Positions 49,938 to 58,823 are shown, numbered from the stretch's first letter. The stretch: 64,000 nt of DNA from Actinomycetospora succinea (GCF_004363095.1 NZ_SNYO01000002.1:744001-808000); one strand, 5' to 3'. Notes: generated from the letters alone by a model not told the origin. Translations and numbers: made by a program.

Positions 49938-52409
49938 TTACCCGATCAGGCGCCCGAGCACCGGCGGTAGGACGTCCGGGTGCACGACCACCAACGACCG
50001 GGTGGCACGGGTCAGGGCCACATAGAGGTCGTTGAGACCGCGCGGTGAGGCGTCCACCACGCCCGCGGGGTCGACGAGCACGACGGCGTCGAACTCGAGG
50101 CCCTTGGCGTCGGCGACCTCGGACACGACGATCTCCGACGCCAGGTCCACGGCCGGGTCGCCCTCGGCGGCACCGGTCGGCCCGGCCGCGACGCCCAGCG
50201 CCGCGGCGAGCCCGTCGACGCGCGCCCCCGGCGCGAGGACCGCGACACGGCCGGCACCCTCGGCGTCGACGACCGCCTCGCGCGCCCGCCGGGCCTGCGC
50301 CACGGCCGCCTCGACCAGTCCCGGCTCGTCGGCGGCCACCGCCACGGGCGCCACGCCGGACTCGCGCACCGACTCGGGCGGCGTGGCGCCGGGGTCGATG
50401 GCGGCGAGCACGTCGGCGGCGACCGCCATGATCTCGGCGGGGGTGCGGTAGTTGACCGTCAGCACCTCGCGGCGCCAGCGCGCGGCGACGTAGGGCGAGA
50501 GCACCTCGGCCCACGACGACGCCCCGCCCCGCGCCCCGGTCTGCGCCACGTCGCCGACGAGCGTCATCGATCGGCTGGGGCAGCGCCGCATGAGCACGCG
50601 CCACGCCATCGGCGAGAGCTCCTGGGCCTCGTCGACGATGACGTGCCCGAAGGTCCACGTCCGGTCGTCGGCGGCGCGTTCGGCGGCCGAGGCGTAGGTG
50701 GCCTCGCGGGTGCGGTCGGCGAGGACGCTGGCGTCGACGACGTCGGTGGGACGCAGGAGCTCGGGGTCCCAGTCCTCCTCCATCGCGAGGATCTCCAGCA
50801 CCCCGGCGGCGTAGGCCTCGTCGGCCTCGCGCTTGCGCTCCTCGGCCTCGCGGGCCGCGGTGTCGTCCTCGCCGAGCAGCTCGGCGACCTCGTCGAGCAG
50901 CACCGCGTCCGCGGGGCTCCACCAGGCGCCGTCGAGCAGGTCGTCGGGGCGCCCGCCGGAGCGGGCCAGCAGCTCGCGGTCGGCCTCGGACCAGCCGCGC
51001 GTGGCCGCCCGGAGGCGCTGGGGGTTCGTCCAGAGGTCGGCGAGCAGCTGCGGGGGCGTCAGCGTGGGCCACAGCTCGTCGAGCACGGCCCGCAGGTCGG
51101 GGTCGGCGCGCAGCCCGGCGCGGACGTCGGCGAGGTCGCCGCGGTCGAGCAGGTTGCCGCCGCCCTCCCTGCTGTCGAGAGGGTCACGGCCCACCCGGTC
51201 GACCTCGCGGCGCGCGAGCTGGTCGACGACCTCGCGCACGAAGGTCCGCTTGGCGTCGTTGTGGGGCCGGCGGGTGCGCCGGGCGCGGGTGCGGGCCTGG
51301 TTGACGACGTCGCGGTCGATCACCACCGGTTCGCCGTCGACGTGGAGCCGGATCGGGCGCCGCGGCAGCTCCTGGCGGTCGCGCACGGCCGTCGCGAGCA
51401 TCTTGCCCATGTCCAGGTGGCCCTTGAGCGCGGCGGCGGCCGGCGGCTCGGACCGGTGCGCGGCGAGGCCCGGGTAGAGCTCGCCGACCGTGGAGAGCAG
51501 CACGCTCGTCTCGCCGAGGGAGGGCAGGACCTGCTCGATGTAGCGCAGGAACGTCGGGTTCGGCCCGACCACGAGCACGCCGCGGCGGGCCAGCTGGCGC
51601 CGGTGGGTGTAGAGCAGGTACGCCGCGCGGTGCAGCGCCACGGCCGTCTTGCCGGTCCCGGGCCCGCCCTCGACCACGACGACGCCGTTGGCGCTGGAGC
51701 GGATGACGCGGTCCTGCTCGCCCTGGATCGTCGCGACGATGTCGCCCATCCGCCCGGTGCGACCGGCCGACAGGGCCGCGAGGAGCACCGCCTCGCCGGT
51801 GAGCCCGGTGCGCTGGGTGGCGGTGGCCCCGACCCGCGCGGCCTCCTCGAGGTCGAGGATCTCGTCGTCGACGGCCGTGACCCGGCGGCTGCGCGAGCGG
51901 ATGTGCCGGCGGCGGCGCACGCCGTCGGGAGACGCGGCGGTCGCGGTGTAGTACGGCCGGGCCGCGGGCGCGCGCCAGTCGACGAGCAGCGGCTCGTAGT
52001 CGTGCTGGTCGTCGAGCAGCCCGAGGCGGCCCACGTAGAGCACGTCCTGGTCGAGCCCCTCGATCGGCCCGGGGTCACCGTCGATCGGCGGGGGCGGCGG
52101 ACGGTCCGGGTCGAGGTCCAGGCGCCCGAAGCACAGGCCCTGCTCGACCGCGGAGAGCGTGGCGAGCTGCTCGGAGTACATCTGCGCGGCGGCGTCCCGC
52201 TCGGAGACCGCCTGCGGCGTGCCGGTGGTCTCGTCGCGCAGCACGCGCGCGAGCAGCGCGGCGGTCTCGGTCCGGCGCTCGTCGAGCTTGCCGTAGAGCA
52301 TGCTCACGTACGGCTGCTCAGCCACGACGGGGTCAGCAGCCACGGGATCGCCGTCGGGATCGTGCGCGCCGGGGTCGGTGTCGGCGGCGGACGGTGACGT
52401 ACGGGTCAC
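49938..52409 (-). CDS. helR: HelD/HelR-like RNA polymerase-recycling ATPase
   Basis: An 823-residue SF1 helicase-fold ATPase. The N-terminal arm (YVSMLYGKLDERRTETAALL) is followed by Walker A VVEGGPGTGKTAVALH, Walker B VIVDEAQELSPM, VGDVAQTG, motif LTVNYRTP and late VSEVADAKGLEFDAV and LYVALTRATRSL. This layout and the short C-terminus match actinobacterial HelD/HelR, which pulls stalled or rifamycin-bound RNA polymerase off DNA. GTG at 52409 has GGAGAAGG 5 bases upstream. No rifamycin-associated element was seen upstream. Confidence 0.85.
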   Translation of the reverse strand: MTRTSPSAADTDPGAHDPDGDPVAADPVVAEQPYVSMLYGKLDERRTETAALLARVLRDETTGTPQAVSERDAAAQMYSEQLATLSAVEQGLCFGRLDLDPDRPPPPPIDGDPGPIEGLDQDVLYVGRLGLLDDQHDYEPLLVDWRAPAARPYYTATAASPDGVRRRRHIRSRSRRVTAVDDEILDLEEAARVGATATQRTGLTGEAVLLAALSAGRTGRMGDIVATIQGEQDRVIRSSANGVVVVEGGPGTGKTAVALHRAAYLLYTHRRQLARRGVLVVGPNPTFLRYIEQVLPSLGETSVLLSTVGELYPGLAAHRSEPPAAAALKGHLDMGKMLATAVRDRQELPRRPIRLHVDGEPVVIDRDVVNQARTRARRTRRPHNDAKRTFVREVVDQLARREVDRVGRDPLDSREGGGNLLDRGDLADVRAGLRADPDLRAVLDELWPTLTPPQLLADLWTNPQRLRAATRGWSEADRELLARSGGRPDDLLDGAWWSPADAVLLDEVAELLGEDDTAAREAEERKREADEAYAAGVLEILAMEEDWDPELLRPTDVVDASVLADRTREATYASAAERAADDRTWTFGHVIVDEAQELSPMAWRVLMRRCPSRSMTLVGDVAQTGARGGASSWAEVLSPYVAARWRREVLTVNYRTPAEIMAVAADVLAAIDPGATPPESVRESGVAPVAVAADEPGLVEAAVAQARRAREAVVDAEGAGRVAVLAPGARVDGLAAALGVAAGPTGAAEGDPAVDLASEIVVSEVADAKGLEFDAVVLVDPAGVVDASPRGLNDLYVALTRATRSLVVVHPDVLPPVLGRLIG

Positions 52410-52503
52410 GCAGGCCTTCTCCAGCGGACGGTCCGGCGCGGGGTGTGCCGGGACGACCCTCCACCGTAGTCCCGTCACCCGACCGCGCGCCGCCGTCGAG
52501 GCG

Positions 52504-52558
52504 CACCTCGGCGCACCGAGGTGTCGGGATCATGACCGCGAGGTGACGTCTCCGGTCA
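52504..52558. terminator. Hairpins after the MBL-fold gene
   Basis: CACCTCGG-CGCA-CCGAGGTG (52504-52523) and GTGAC-N7-GTCAC (about 52542-52558) lie between the MBL stop and the helR start. They should end the MBL transcript before helR. Confidence 0.55.
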
Positions 52559-53614
52559 CGACGGCGCGTGGTGGAACACCTCGTCCTCGCCGGACGTGCG
52601 CGTGACCCGGCCCTGCGCGGCGAGGACCTCCAGGTGGGCGTCGGTCTCGAGGACCGCGAGCATCCGGTTGAAGGCCTCCATGTCCTCGAGACGGTGCTCG
52701 CGGCGCGTCCAGCGCAGCGCGCCCGCGATCTCGGCCGCGGTCGGCAGGCCCTTCTCCACGGCCGCGGCGATCTCGTCGAGGCGCTTGTCGTGGTGGGCGA
52801 CCAGCTCGTCGACGCGCTCGTGGACGCTCGGCGCGACGGGCCCGTGCGCGGGCAGCAGCAGGCGGTCCGGCTCGGCGCGCAGGGCCGCGAGCGACGAGAG
52901 GTAGCGGATCAGCGCCCCGGGCCGCGCCGCGGGCTCGAAGCCGATCGAGGGCGTGATGTGCGGCAGGACGTGGTCGCCGGCGTAGAGCATCGGGCCCTCG
53001 GCGCTGGTCTCGTCGACGAACACGAGGTGCCCGCGCGTGTGGCCCGGCGTCTCGCGGGCGACGAGCGAGCGCCCGCCCGCCCGCAGCTCCTGCCCGTCGG
53101 CGAGCCACTCGTCGGGGTCGGTGAAGTCGTCGGCCGGCGGCGCCTCGGCGGCGGCCACCCAGGAGTGGATCTCGGCGGAGAGCTCGGGGGCGCCCGCGCG
53201 CCGGAGGCCGACGATCTGCGCGTCGAGGCCGGTGTCGCGCCCGCGGACCGTCTCGAGCGAGTCGGCCTCGCCCGCGCCGAGGGCCACCCGCGCGCCGTGG
53301 GCACGGCGCAGCGCGACGGCCTGGCTGTAGTGGTCGCGGTGGACGTGGGTGACCAGGAAGCGCCGGATGTCGCCCGGCTCCGCGCCGATCCCCGTGAGCA
53401 GGCGCGCCAGGACGTCGCGGGACTCGTCGATCGACCAGCCGCCGTCGATGAGCGTCAGTTCGGCACCGTCGGAAGGGCCGTCACCGTCGGGGGCCAGCGC
53501 GTAGACGTTGACCGCCCGGAGCGAGTCGTTGGGCAGCGGCAGCGGCAGGCGGTGGACGCCCGGGACGACGGTCTCGAGCTCGGGTCTGGTCCACGCGTGC
53601 CGGTCGGAGATCAC
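52556..53614 (-). CDS. MBL-fold metallohydrolase
   Basis: A 352-residue metallo-beta-lactamase fold protein with the complete two-metal site: THVHRDHYSQ (His90, His92, Asp94, His95), ETPGHTRGHLVF, YAGDHVLP and the late LLPAHGPV. A C-terminal ~85-residue winged-helix-like domain (AVEKGLPTAAEIAGALRWTR) resembles the LACTB2/glyoxalase II-like group. Its GTG overlaps the stop of the FMN-binding gene by 4 bp (GTGA). The substrate is unknown; thioester or nucleic-acid hydrolysis are the family options. Confidence 0.88.
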   Translation of the reverse strand: MISDRHAWTRPELETVVPGVHRLPLPLPNDSLRAVNVYALAPDGDGPSDGAELTLIDGGWSIDESRDVLARLLTGIGAEPGDIRRFLVTHVHRDHYSQAVALRRAHGARVALGAGEADSLETVRGRDTGLDAQIVGLRRAGAPELSAEIHSWVAAAEAPPADDFTDPDEWLADGQELRAGGRSLVARETPGHTRGHLVFVDETSAEGPMLYAGDHVLPHITPSIGFEPAARPGALIRYLSSLAALRAEPDRLLLPAHGPVAPSVHERVDELVAHHDKRLDEIAAAVEKGLPTAAEIAGALRWTRREHRLEDMEAFNRMLAVLETDAHLEVLAAQGRVTRTSGEDEVFHHAPS

Positions 53615-54336
53615 TCCCCGGAGGATGCCCCTGCCCCGGCGTGCTCCGCCGTGCGGGGGTCACCCGAGGGCGCGCCGGCGCGCTCGGCCGCCTCGGCGCG
53701 TCGCGCCCCGGCGACGCCGAAGTGATCGCCGCCCTTGCGCTTGACGTCGTCGGTGCCCCAGGCGACGGTGCGGTCGACCGGGACCATCCGCGGGATGTGC
53801 TTGCGGCAGTGGATGTAGGCCTCCTCGACGGTGACCTCGACCCACATCTCGGCCCGCCGGCCGGGCGCCGTCTCCTCCGGGACGTCCGGGTGCTCCGCGC
53901 GCAGCGTCGCGTCGTCGACGAGGCGCGCCGAGCCGTTGACGTGCAGCCCGATGAGCTCGTCGGTGAAGTCGACCATCAGGAGCCCGACGTGCGGGTTCTC
54001 GCTGATGTTGCCCAGGCTCGCCATGACGCCGTTGCCGCGGTACTCCGGCCACGCGACGTGCCGGTCGTCGAGGACCCGCAGGAACCCGGGCGGGCCGGCC
54101 CGCAGCGTGTTGTCGCACTCGCCGTGGGCGTCCGAGGTCGCCACGAACATCATCGACATCTTCGCCACGAAGTCCTGCATCGACGGCACCAGGCGATCGC
54201 ACATCTGGTCGCCGTAGAAGCGCTCGGCCCGCGCGGACGTCCCGAGCGCGCCCTGCAGGACGCGCTCGCCGGCGGAACCGGGACGTTCGGGGTGGGGGTC
54301 GGGCTGATCGGGCTGGGGGGTGACCCGGTCGCTCAT
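53611..54336 (-). CDS. Pyridoxamine 5'-phosphate oxidase-like flavoprotein
   Basis: A 241-residue split-barrel FMN/F420-binding protein: KMSMMFVATSDAHGECDNTL, FLRVLDDRHVAWPEYRGNGV and NPHVGLLMVDF are signatures of this branch; it ends in a disordered Ala/Gly/Glu tail. The mycobacterial relatives are oxidoreductases of unknown substrate. GGAGAGG precedes the ATG at 54336 by 6 bases. It is first in the operon with the MBL-fold hydrolase. Confidence 0.88.
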   Translation of the reverse strand: MSDRVTPQPDQPDPHPERPGSAGERVLQGALGTSARAERFYGDQMCDRLVPSMQDFVAKMSMMFVATSDAHGECDNTLRAGPPGFLRVLDDRHVAWPEYRGNGVMASLGNISENPHVGLLMVDFTDELIGLHVNGSARLVDDATLRAEHPDVPEETAPGRRAEMWVEVTVEEAYIHCRKHIPRMVPVDRTVAWGTDDVKRKGGDHFGVAGARRAEAAERAGAPSGDPRTAEHAGAGASSGE

Positions 54337-54901
54337 CGACGCCTCTCCGCGGCCCGGTCGGGGCCGCCGTGTCGGGGCGGTGGAATCGGGCGGAACGCCG
54401 CGAAGCGCCCGCCCCGGGAGCCGCTGTGTTCGGGGGACCGGTCCGATGGAACCCTGTCGTCCAGATGCTGTCGAGGCGCTGCGTAGTGCAACCCTCGCTC
54501 GGCGCAGCCGTTATCCGCACCTCCCCACGGGTCCGTGGGCCGAACAGCCGCACTTCGGTGTGAGCTACGTCACTGCGTGACCGACCCGAGACCTGGCCGC
54601 GCCGCGGCCGTGACCCGGCGGCGACGGCCTGAGCTGCCGTGACGCGCGCGGACACCGAGCGTCCCGCCGGGACCGCGTCCGGTGACGGGTCTTCCCCCGC
54701 GACCTAGTCTCGGGGGCGTCCGGACACCCGTGGCAGCTGGTGCCGGACCCGCGCTCGTCCCGCCCGGGCCTGTCCGGCGAGCACGGCCCCCGACCCTGCG
54801 GCGACAGGCCGAACGCCACGCACCGGAGCTCCCCCCGGCGACGCGGCACCTGGTTCGCTCCCCCTCGGCCAGGTCGATCGGCGGCGCGACGGAGACCTCG
54901 C
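54337..54901. other. Gene-free divergent intergenic region
   Basis: No convincing gene in 565 bp. It must hold promoters for the flavoprotein (minus) and the membrane-anchored hypothetical (plus). A CRP-type palindrome lies at 54559-54574. CTAGTCTCGGGGG near 54704-54717 could hold a -10 for the plus-strand gene. Confidence 0.5.
54559..54574. promoter_or_regulatory. CRP/FNR-type site
   Basis: TGTGAGCTACGTCACT matches the TGTGA-N6-TCACA consensus of mycobacterial Crp/Cmr with one mismatch at the last base. It is in the long divergent gap, 223 bp from the minus-strand gene and 328 bp from the plus-strand gene. Confidence 0.5.
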
Positions 54902-55630
54902 ATGTCACGACACCGTGCGGCGTCCGCGCGAGCGGCGACGCCCACCCCCGCCCCGACGGCACGCGCCGGCACCGCGGTCCTGACCGGCGGGCAGCGCGCC
55001 ACCGACCTCGCGGCGGCCATGCCCCGCCAGGGCCTCACCGAGGCCCACCCGTCGGGGCCCCTGCCCCGAGCGGGCCGCGAGCGCCCGGCCCGCCGCGCCC
55101 CCCGCGACGCGGCCCTCGACGCCGACACCGCCGCGCTCGACCTCGCCGCGATCGCCCTCGCGGCCGCGAGCGCGGGCCCAGCGGGCAGCCTGCCCACGGG
55201 CCCCGCGCACCCCGCCTCGGGCCCCATCACCGGGCCCTCGGCCGCCGACCCCACCACCGGCGGCACCCCCCGCCCGGCGTTCCCCGCGGCGGTCCCGAGC
55301 GCGCTCGCGCCGGTCACGCCGTCGCACGCCGTCCCGGCCGTCGGGCGCGGCGGTGGACGGCGCGTGCCGCTCCCGACCCGCACCGCCGGGGCCCTCGCCC
55401 TGGTCGGCGCGCTCGCGGGTGGCGGCGTCGCCGTGGTGGGCGGCAACGCCGTCATGACGGCCGACCCGACGCCCACGACCGGCGAGTTCCGCACGGGCGA
55501 CGTCGCCAACGCCGCCGAGAGCGGCGCCGCGGCCGCGCAGCTGCCCGCTCCGGCCGACGAGCCCCGCGAGCAGCAGGGCGGCCGGCACCGTGCCGAGGAC
55601 AGCGCCTCGTACGACAGCGGCGGCTACTGA
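54902..55630 (+). CDS. Membrane-anchored hypothetical protein, 242 aa
   Basis: Not recognised. Ala/Pro/Arg-rich and probably disordered up to about residue 155; a hydrophobic segment TAGALALVGALAGGGVAVVG (about 162-181) is the only membrane helix; the short external end is acidic/Gln-rich and finishes SASYDSGGY. A helical part (ALDADTAALDLAAIALAAAS) lies near residue 75. GGAG precedes the ATG. It may be an anchor or regulator at the envelope. Confidence 0.6.
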   Translation: MSRHRAASARAATPTPAPTARAGTAVLTGGQRATDLAAAMPRQGLTEAHPSGPLPRAGRERPARRAPRDAALDADTAALDLAAIALAAASAGPAGSLPTGPAHPASGPITGPSAADPTTGGTPRPAFPAAVPSALAPVTPSHAVPAVGRGGGRRVPLPTRTAGALALVGALAGGGVAVVGGNAVMTADPTPTTGEFRTGDVANAAESGAAAAQLPAPADEPREQQGGRHRAEDSASYDSGGY

Positions 55631-55649
55631 GCCACCGCGCTCCGGACAG

Positions 55650-55701
55650 ACGACGGGGCGGCCGGTGGTCCGGGGATCCGGATCACCGACCGCCCCGTCG
55701 T
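55650..55701. terminator. Hairpin terminator at convergent junction
   Basis: An 18-bp stem with one mismatch (ACGACGGGGCGG...CGGTG with CACCG...CCGCCCCGTCGT) between the hypothetical and the convergent IHF gene. Confidence 0.8.
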
Positions 55702-55729
55702 CGTTCGTGCCGGGTGCGGCGCGCGCAGA

Positions 55730-56041
55730 TCAGCCGAGCGCGCTGACCAGGGCCTCGCGCTGACGGGAGCCGAGGCCGGCGACGCGCCGGTCCTCGGGGA
55801 TCCCGGCCTGCTCGAGCACCGCCGAGGCCTTCGCCGGGCCGTAGCCGGGCAGCGCCCGCACGAGCTGGGAGACCTTGGTCTTGCCGGCGATCGGGTCGCT
55901 CTTGCCGCGGTCGAGGACGGCGGGGATGTTCTCCTCGCCGCTCTTGATGCCGGCCAGGAGCGCGGAACGGGCCTGTCGGGCCTCGCGGGACTTGGCCTGG
56001 GCGGCCTCGCGCTGCTCGGGGGTCAACGTCGGGAGGGCCAT
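55730..56041 (-). CDS. mihF: Actinobacterial integration host factor (mIHF family)
   Basis: A 103-residue nucleoid protein. MALPTLTPEQREAA, the Arg-rich helix, and the H2TH-like KTKVSQLVRALPGYGPAKAS ... VAGLGSRQREALV match mIHF/sIHF. It bends DNA and is essential in mycobacteria. The usual gene lies beside gmk; this one stands alone and differs at many positions (QSGEEN-like spacing, GKSDPIAG), so it may be a second paralog. GGGGAGAC lies before the ATG at 56041; a longer start at 56089 is unlikely. Confidence 0.88.
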   Translation of the reverse strand: MALPTLTPEQREAAQAKSREARQARSALLAGIKSGEENIPAVLDRGKSDPIAGKTKVSQLVRALPGYGPAKASAVLEQAGIPEDRRVAGLGSRQREALVSALG

Positions 56042-56348
56042 CGCGGTGTCTCCCCTCTCTGTGATGCGGGTTCGTCGCGGAGGGACCACGACGTCGGTCG
56101 GACCGGTCGCAACAGACGGTCACACGGACGGTCGGTCGGCACCGCACGCCACGCCGCGACGGTGCCGCGATCCGGACGCCCGGGCCGATGGTTGCGGGAC
56201 CGTACACCCTCCCGACGGGTGCCCTGCCCCTGACCTGGGCGGATCACCGCTCCGTCCCCCGCAGCACCGCTGGCGGTGACATCCGGGCGACCCGCATCAC
56301 CCACGTGCGCATCAGCGGTACCCCGGGGGAACGGATGCTCACCGACCC
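56042..56348. other. Gene-free stretch, IHF promoter region
   Basis: No gene seen. It separates the IHF gene from the end of the lipid operon on the same strand. A small hairpin, CACCG-CTGG-CGGTG (about 56265-56278), and a run of CGGTCGG words (about 56091-56140) are the only structures. Confidence 0.45.
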
Positions 56349-57002
56349 TCATCGGCGCGGTGACGACGCCCGGTACACGACGGCCGGGGGCAGGTTGCGC
56401 CAGACGACCGGCGACGTCTCGACCCGGGCGAAGCAGTCCGCGAGCTCCTCGCGCAGCGCCCGCGCCGGCGCCGCCCACGCCGTCGCGCAGTAGGCGAACT
56501 GGACGAACACCCCGTCGTCGGCCAGGGCACGCGCCACGACCGGGAGCAGGGAGTCCTCGCGGCCCGGGCGGGTGGCCGACCAGCCCAGGCCGCTGACGAC
56601 GGCCTGCGCGCCGTGGATGCCGCGCAGCGCGAGGAGCGCGCCGAGCTCGGCGACGTCGGCGGGCACCACCTCGACCGACGGGAAGCGCTCGGCGAGGCGG
56701 TGGGCGAGCACCGGGTTGATCTCGACGGCGAGCTGGCGTCCGCGCCCCGCCAGGCGGTGCGCGAGCAGCCCCGTGAAGGCGCCGCTGCCGGCGCCGAGCT
56801 CGACCACCACGGGGGCCGCGTGGTCGGTGCTCAGGGCGGCGTCGGCCATGCCGCGGGCCAGCGCCGTGCCGCTCGGCCACACCGAGGCCGTGGCGACGGG
56901 CGCGCGGACGAACTGCGCGGCGAACACGGCCCGGTCGGCGAGGGAGGCGTCGCGCGGAGGTCCGGGCGCCTCCGGCTCCGTGGCACCCGGCTCAGGCGAC
57001 AC
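56349..57002 (-). CDS. PmtA-like phospholipid N-methyltransferase
   Basis: A 217-residue SAM methyltransferase. FVRAPVATASVWPSGTALAR before motif I (VVELGAGSGAFTGLLAHRL) is the pattern of Sinorhizobium-type PmtA, and YCATAWAAPARAL near the end fits too; rRNA adenine methylases are the other near relatives. It would methylate the amino group of a membrane lipid. Its start overlaps the upstream acyltransferase gene by 11 bp, so it is the third gene of that operon. GTG start. Substrate proposed from context: ornithine lipid or phosphatidylethanolamine. Confidence 0.75.
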   Translation of the reverse strand: MSPEPGATEPEAPGPPRDASLADRAVFAAQFVRAPVATASVWPSGTALARGMADAALSTDHAAPVVVELGAGSGAFTGLLAHRLAGRGRQLAVEINPVLAHRLAERFPSVEVVPADVAELGALLALRGIHGAQAVVSGLGWSATRPGREDSLLPVVARALADDGVFVQFAYCATAWAAPARALREELADCFARVETSPVVWRNLPPAVVYRASSPRR

Positions 57003-57915
57003 GGTCGAGGTCCGGGACGACGGGCAGGGCGGTGACGGGGCGCACGGCGGCGGGATGTCCGTCGAGGTCGGGCGGGAGGGCGTCGGCGATCGCGCCGGCG
57101 GTGGCGCGGGCGAGCGCGCGGCGGGCGCTGGCGCGGGCGGGTCCGGCGGGAGCCGCCCGGCTGTCGAGGACCGCGCACGCGGTGACGTCGATGTCGACCC
57201 CGCGCACGGTGAGCACGCGCAGCAGCGACGAGGCGAGCGTGTCGTCGCCGACGAAGGCCGCGGTGGCGTCGAGCGGGGCGGCGCCGGGCCGGTCGCCGCG
57301 CCGCCGGTAGCGCAGCGCCACCGGCACCACCGGGGCGCTCGCGTCGAACGCGGCCTGAAAGGCGGCGGGGCGGAACGGGCCGAGGTCGCGCCCGCAGCGG
57401 GTCGTCCCCTCGGCGAACACGCCGATCGGGGTGCCGGCGCGCAGCGCGTCGGCGAGCCCGGCGACGGCGCCCGGCAGGTCGCGCAGCCGGTCGCGGTCGA
57501 GGAACACGGTGCCCGCCCGCGCCGCCATGAGGCCCAGCAGCGGCCACTGCCGCACCTCGGTCTTGGCGAGCATCCGGACCGGCGCGACGGCGTGCAGGGC
57601 GAACACGTCGAGCCAGGACACGTGGTTGGCGACGACGAGCGCGCCGGGCGGGGCGACCGGGCCCGTGTGCCGCACGCGCACCCCGCAGGCGGAGAGCACC
57701 GCGGCCGCCCACAGCCGCTGGACCCAGCCGGTCGCCGACGGGCCGAGCAAGGGCACCACGATCGCCGCGAGGAGGCCCGCGACCAGCACGACGACCAGCG
57801 CCGTGCCCCGCACCCCCAGCCGGACGGCCCGCACCGCGCGGGCCCGCGCGGTGCCGGCCGCGGCCACCGGCAGGCAGCCGGGGTCGCACGGCGACGTGGG
57901 CGCCCAGGGACTCAT
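56992..57915 (-). CDS. 1-acyl-sn-glycerol-3-phosphate acyltransferase-like (OlsA/PlsC)
   Basis: A 307-residue membrane-bound O-acyltransferase. The catalytic NHVSWLD (97-103) fits NHxxxxD, and FAEGTT (168-173) is the acceptor-binding block; a transmembrane segment lies at about 38-58. OlsA/PlsC enzymes add an acyl chain to lysophosphatidate or lyso-ornithine lipid. GGAGG precedes the ATG. The start overlaps the GNAT gene stop (ATGA), and the pairing of GNAT and PlsC proteins is the hallmark of ornithine-lipid synthesis. Confidence 0.87.
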   Translation of the reverse strand: MSPWAPTSPCDPGCLPVAAAGTARARAVRAVRLGVRGTALVVVLVAGLLAAIVVPLLGPSATGWVQRLWAAAVLSACGVRVRHTGPVAPPGALVVANHVSWLDVFALHAVAPVRMLAKTEVRQWPLLGLMAARAGTVFLDRDRLRDLPGAVAGLADALRAGTPIGVFAEGTTRCGRDLGPFRPAAFQAAFDASAPVVPVALRYRRRGDRPGAAPLDATAAFVGDDTLASSLLRVLTVRGVDIDVTACAVLDSRAAPAGPARASARRALARATAGAIADALPPDLDGHPAAVRPVTALPVVPDLDRVA

Positions 57916-58823
57916 CCGCCCTCCCCGGCGAGGTAGCGGCGCCAGCGCGGGTCGATGGCGGTGTGGTCGAGCAGGATGAACAGGTCGGCGACGCCGAAGT
58001 CGGGGTCGAGCGCCGGCACGCCGCCGATCTCGGCGCCGAGGCGCAGGTAGCCCCACAGCAGCGGCGGCAGCCCGGCCCGCGCGGCCTTCCTGGCGCCGGG
58101 CGCCTCGGGGTCGTGGCCGGCGATCGGGGCCTCGCGCCACGGGCGGACCCGCCGCGCGGCCGGGGCGAGGTGCTTCGAGGCGACGAGCGACCAGACCCCG
58201 CCCGGCATCGCGCCCTCGCCCGTCAGCGGCACGCTCGCGCAGCCGACGACCCACCGGCGGCCGGTGAGCACCATGTAGCGCAGGATCCCGGCCCAGACCA
58301 GCGAGAGCACCACGCCGTGGCGGTGGTCGCGGTGCACGCAGGAGCGCCCGACCTCGACGATCTCGTCGCGCAGGCCGTCGAGGGCGGAGAGGTCGAACTC
58401 GGTGTCGGAGTAGAGGCCGCCGGCGGCGCGGGCACCCTCCGGGGTGAGCATCCGGTAGGTGCCGACGATCGCCCCGGTGGCGTCCTCGCGCACGACCAGG
58501 TGGTCGCAGTGCGCGTCGAAGGCGTCGGCGTCGCGGCCCTCGGCGGCGGCCGCCACCGCGACCGCGTCGTCGGGGGCGGGCAGGGCGCCCTGCTCGCCGG
58601 CGAACACCTCGTGGCGCAGCCGCTGGGCGGCGGCGACGTGCTCGGGCTCGCGCGTCAGCAGCAGGCTGTAGCGGCCGGCGGCCTCGGAGGCGGCACCTCC
58701 GTCGCCGCCGACCGCGACGGGAGCGGGCCCGGTGGGCGGCACGGCGGCGGCCGCCGCGTCCCGCTCGTCCTGGCTCTCGGAGGCGGGTCCCGCGGACCGC
58801 GCCAGCACCTGGGATGTGGCCAT
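57912..58823 (-). CDS. OlsB-like GNAT N-acyltransferase
   Basis: A 303-residue protein of the hemolysin-like/OlsB GNAT group: LRHEVFAGEQGALP, FDAHCDHLVVREDATGAIVG, TYRMLTPEGARAAGGLYSDT, EVGRSCVHRDHRHG and WVVGCASVPL are characteristic. OlsB N-acylates ornithine (or another amino acid) with a 3-hydroxy fatty acid. Residues 1-50 are Ala/Pro-rich and probably disordered. First gene of a three-gene operon with overlapping ends. ATG at 58823. Confidence 0.85.
   Translation of the reverse strand: MATSQVLARSAGPASESQDERDAAAAAVPPTGPAPVAVGGDGGAASEAAGRYSLLLTREPEHVAAAQRLRHEVFAGEQGALPAPDDAVAVAAAAEGRDADAFDAHCDHLVVREDATGAIVGTYRMLTPEGARAAGGLYSDTEFDLSALDGLRDEIVEVGRSCVHRDHRHGVVLSLVWAGILRYMVLTGRRWVVGCASVPLTGEGAMPGGVWSLVASKHLAPAARRVRPWREAPIAGHDPEAPGARKAARAGLPPLLWGYLRLGAEIGGVPALDPDFGVADLFILLDHTAIDPRWRRYLAGEGG

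Noticed and set aside
52410-52555. Rifamycin-associated element before the HelR-like gene
   Set aside because: Only an 8-bp-arm hairpin and a GTGAC/GTCAC pair are present, better explained as terminators of the upstream MBL gene.
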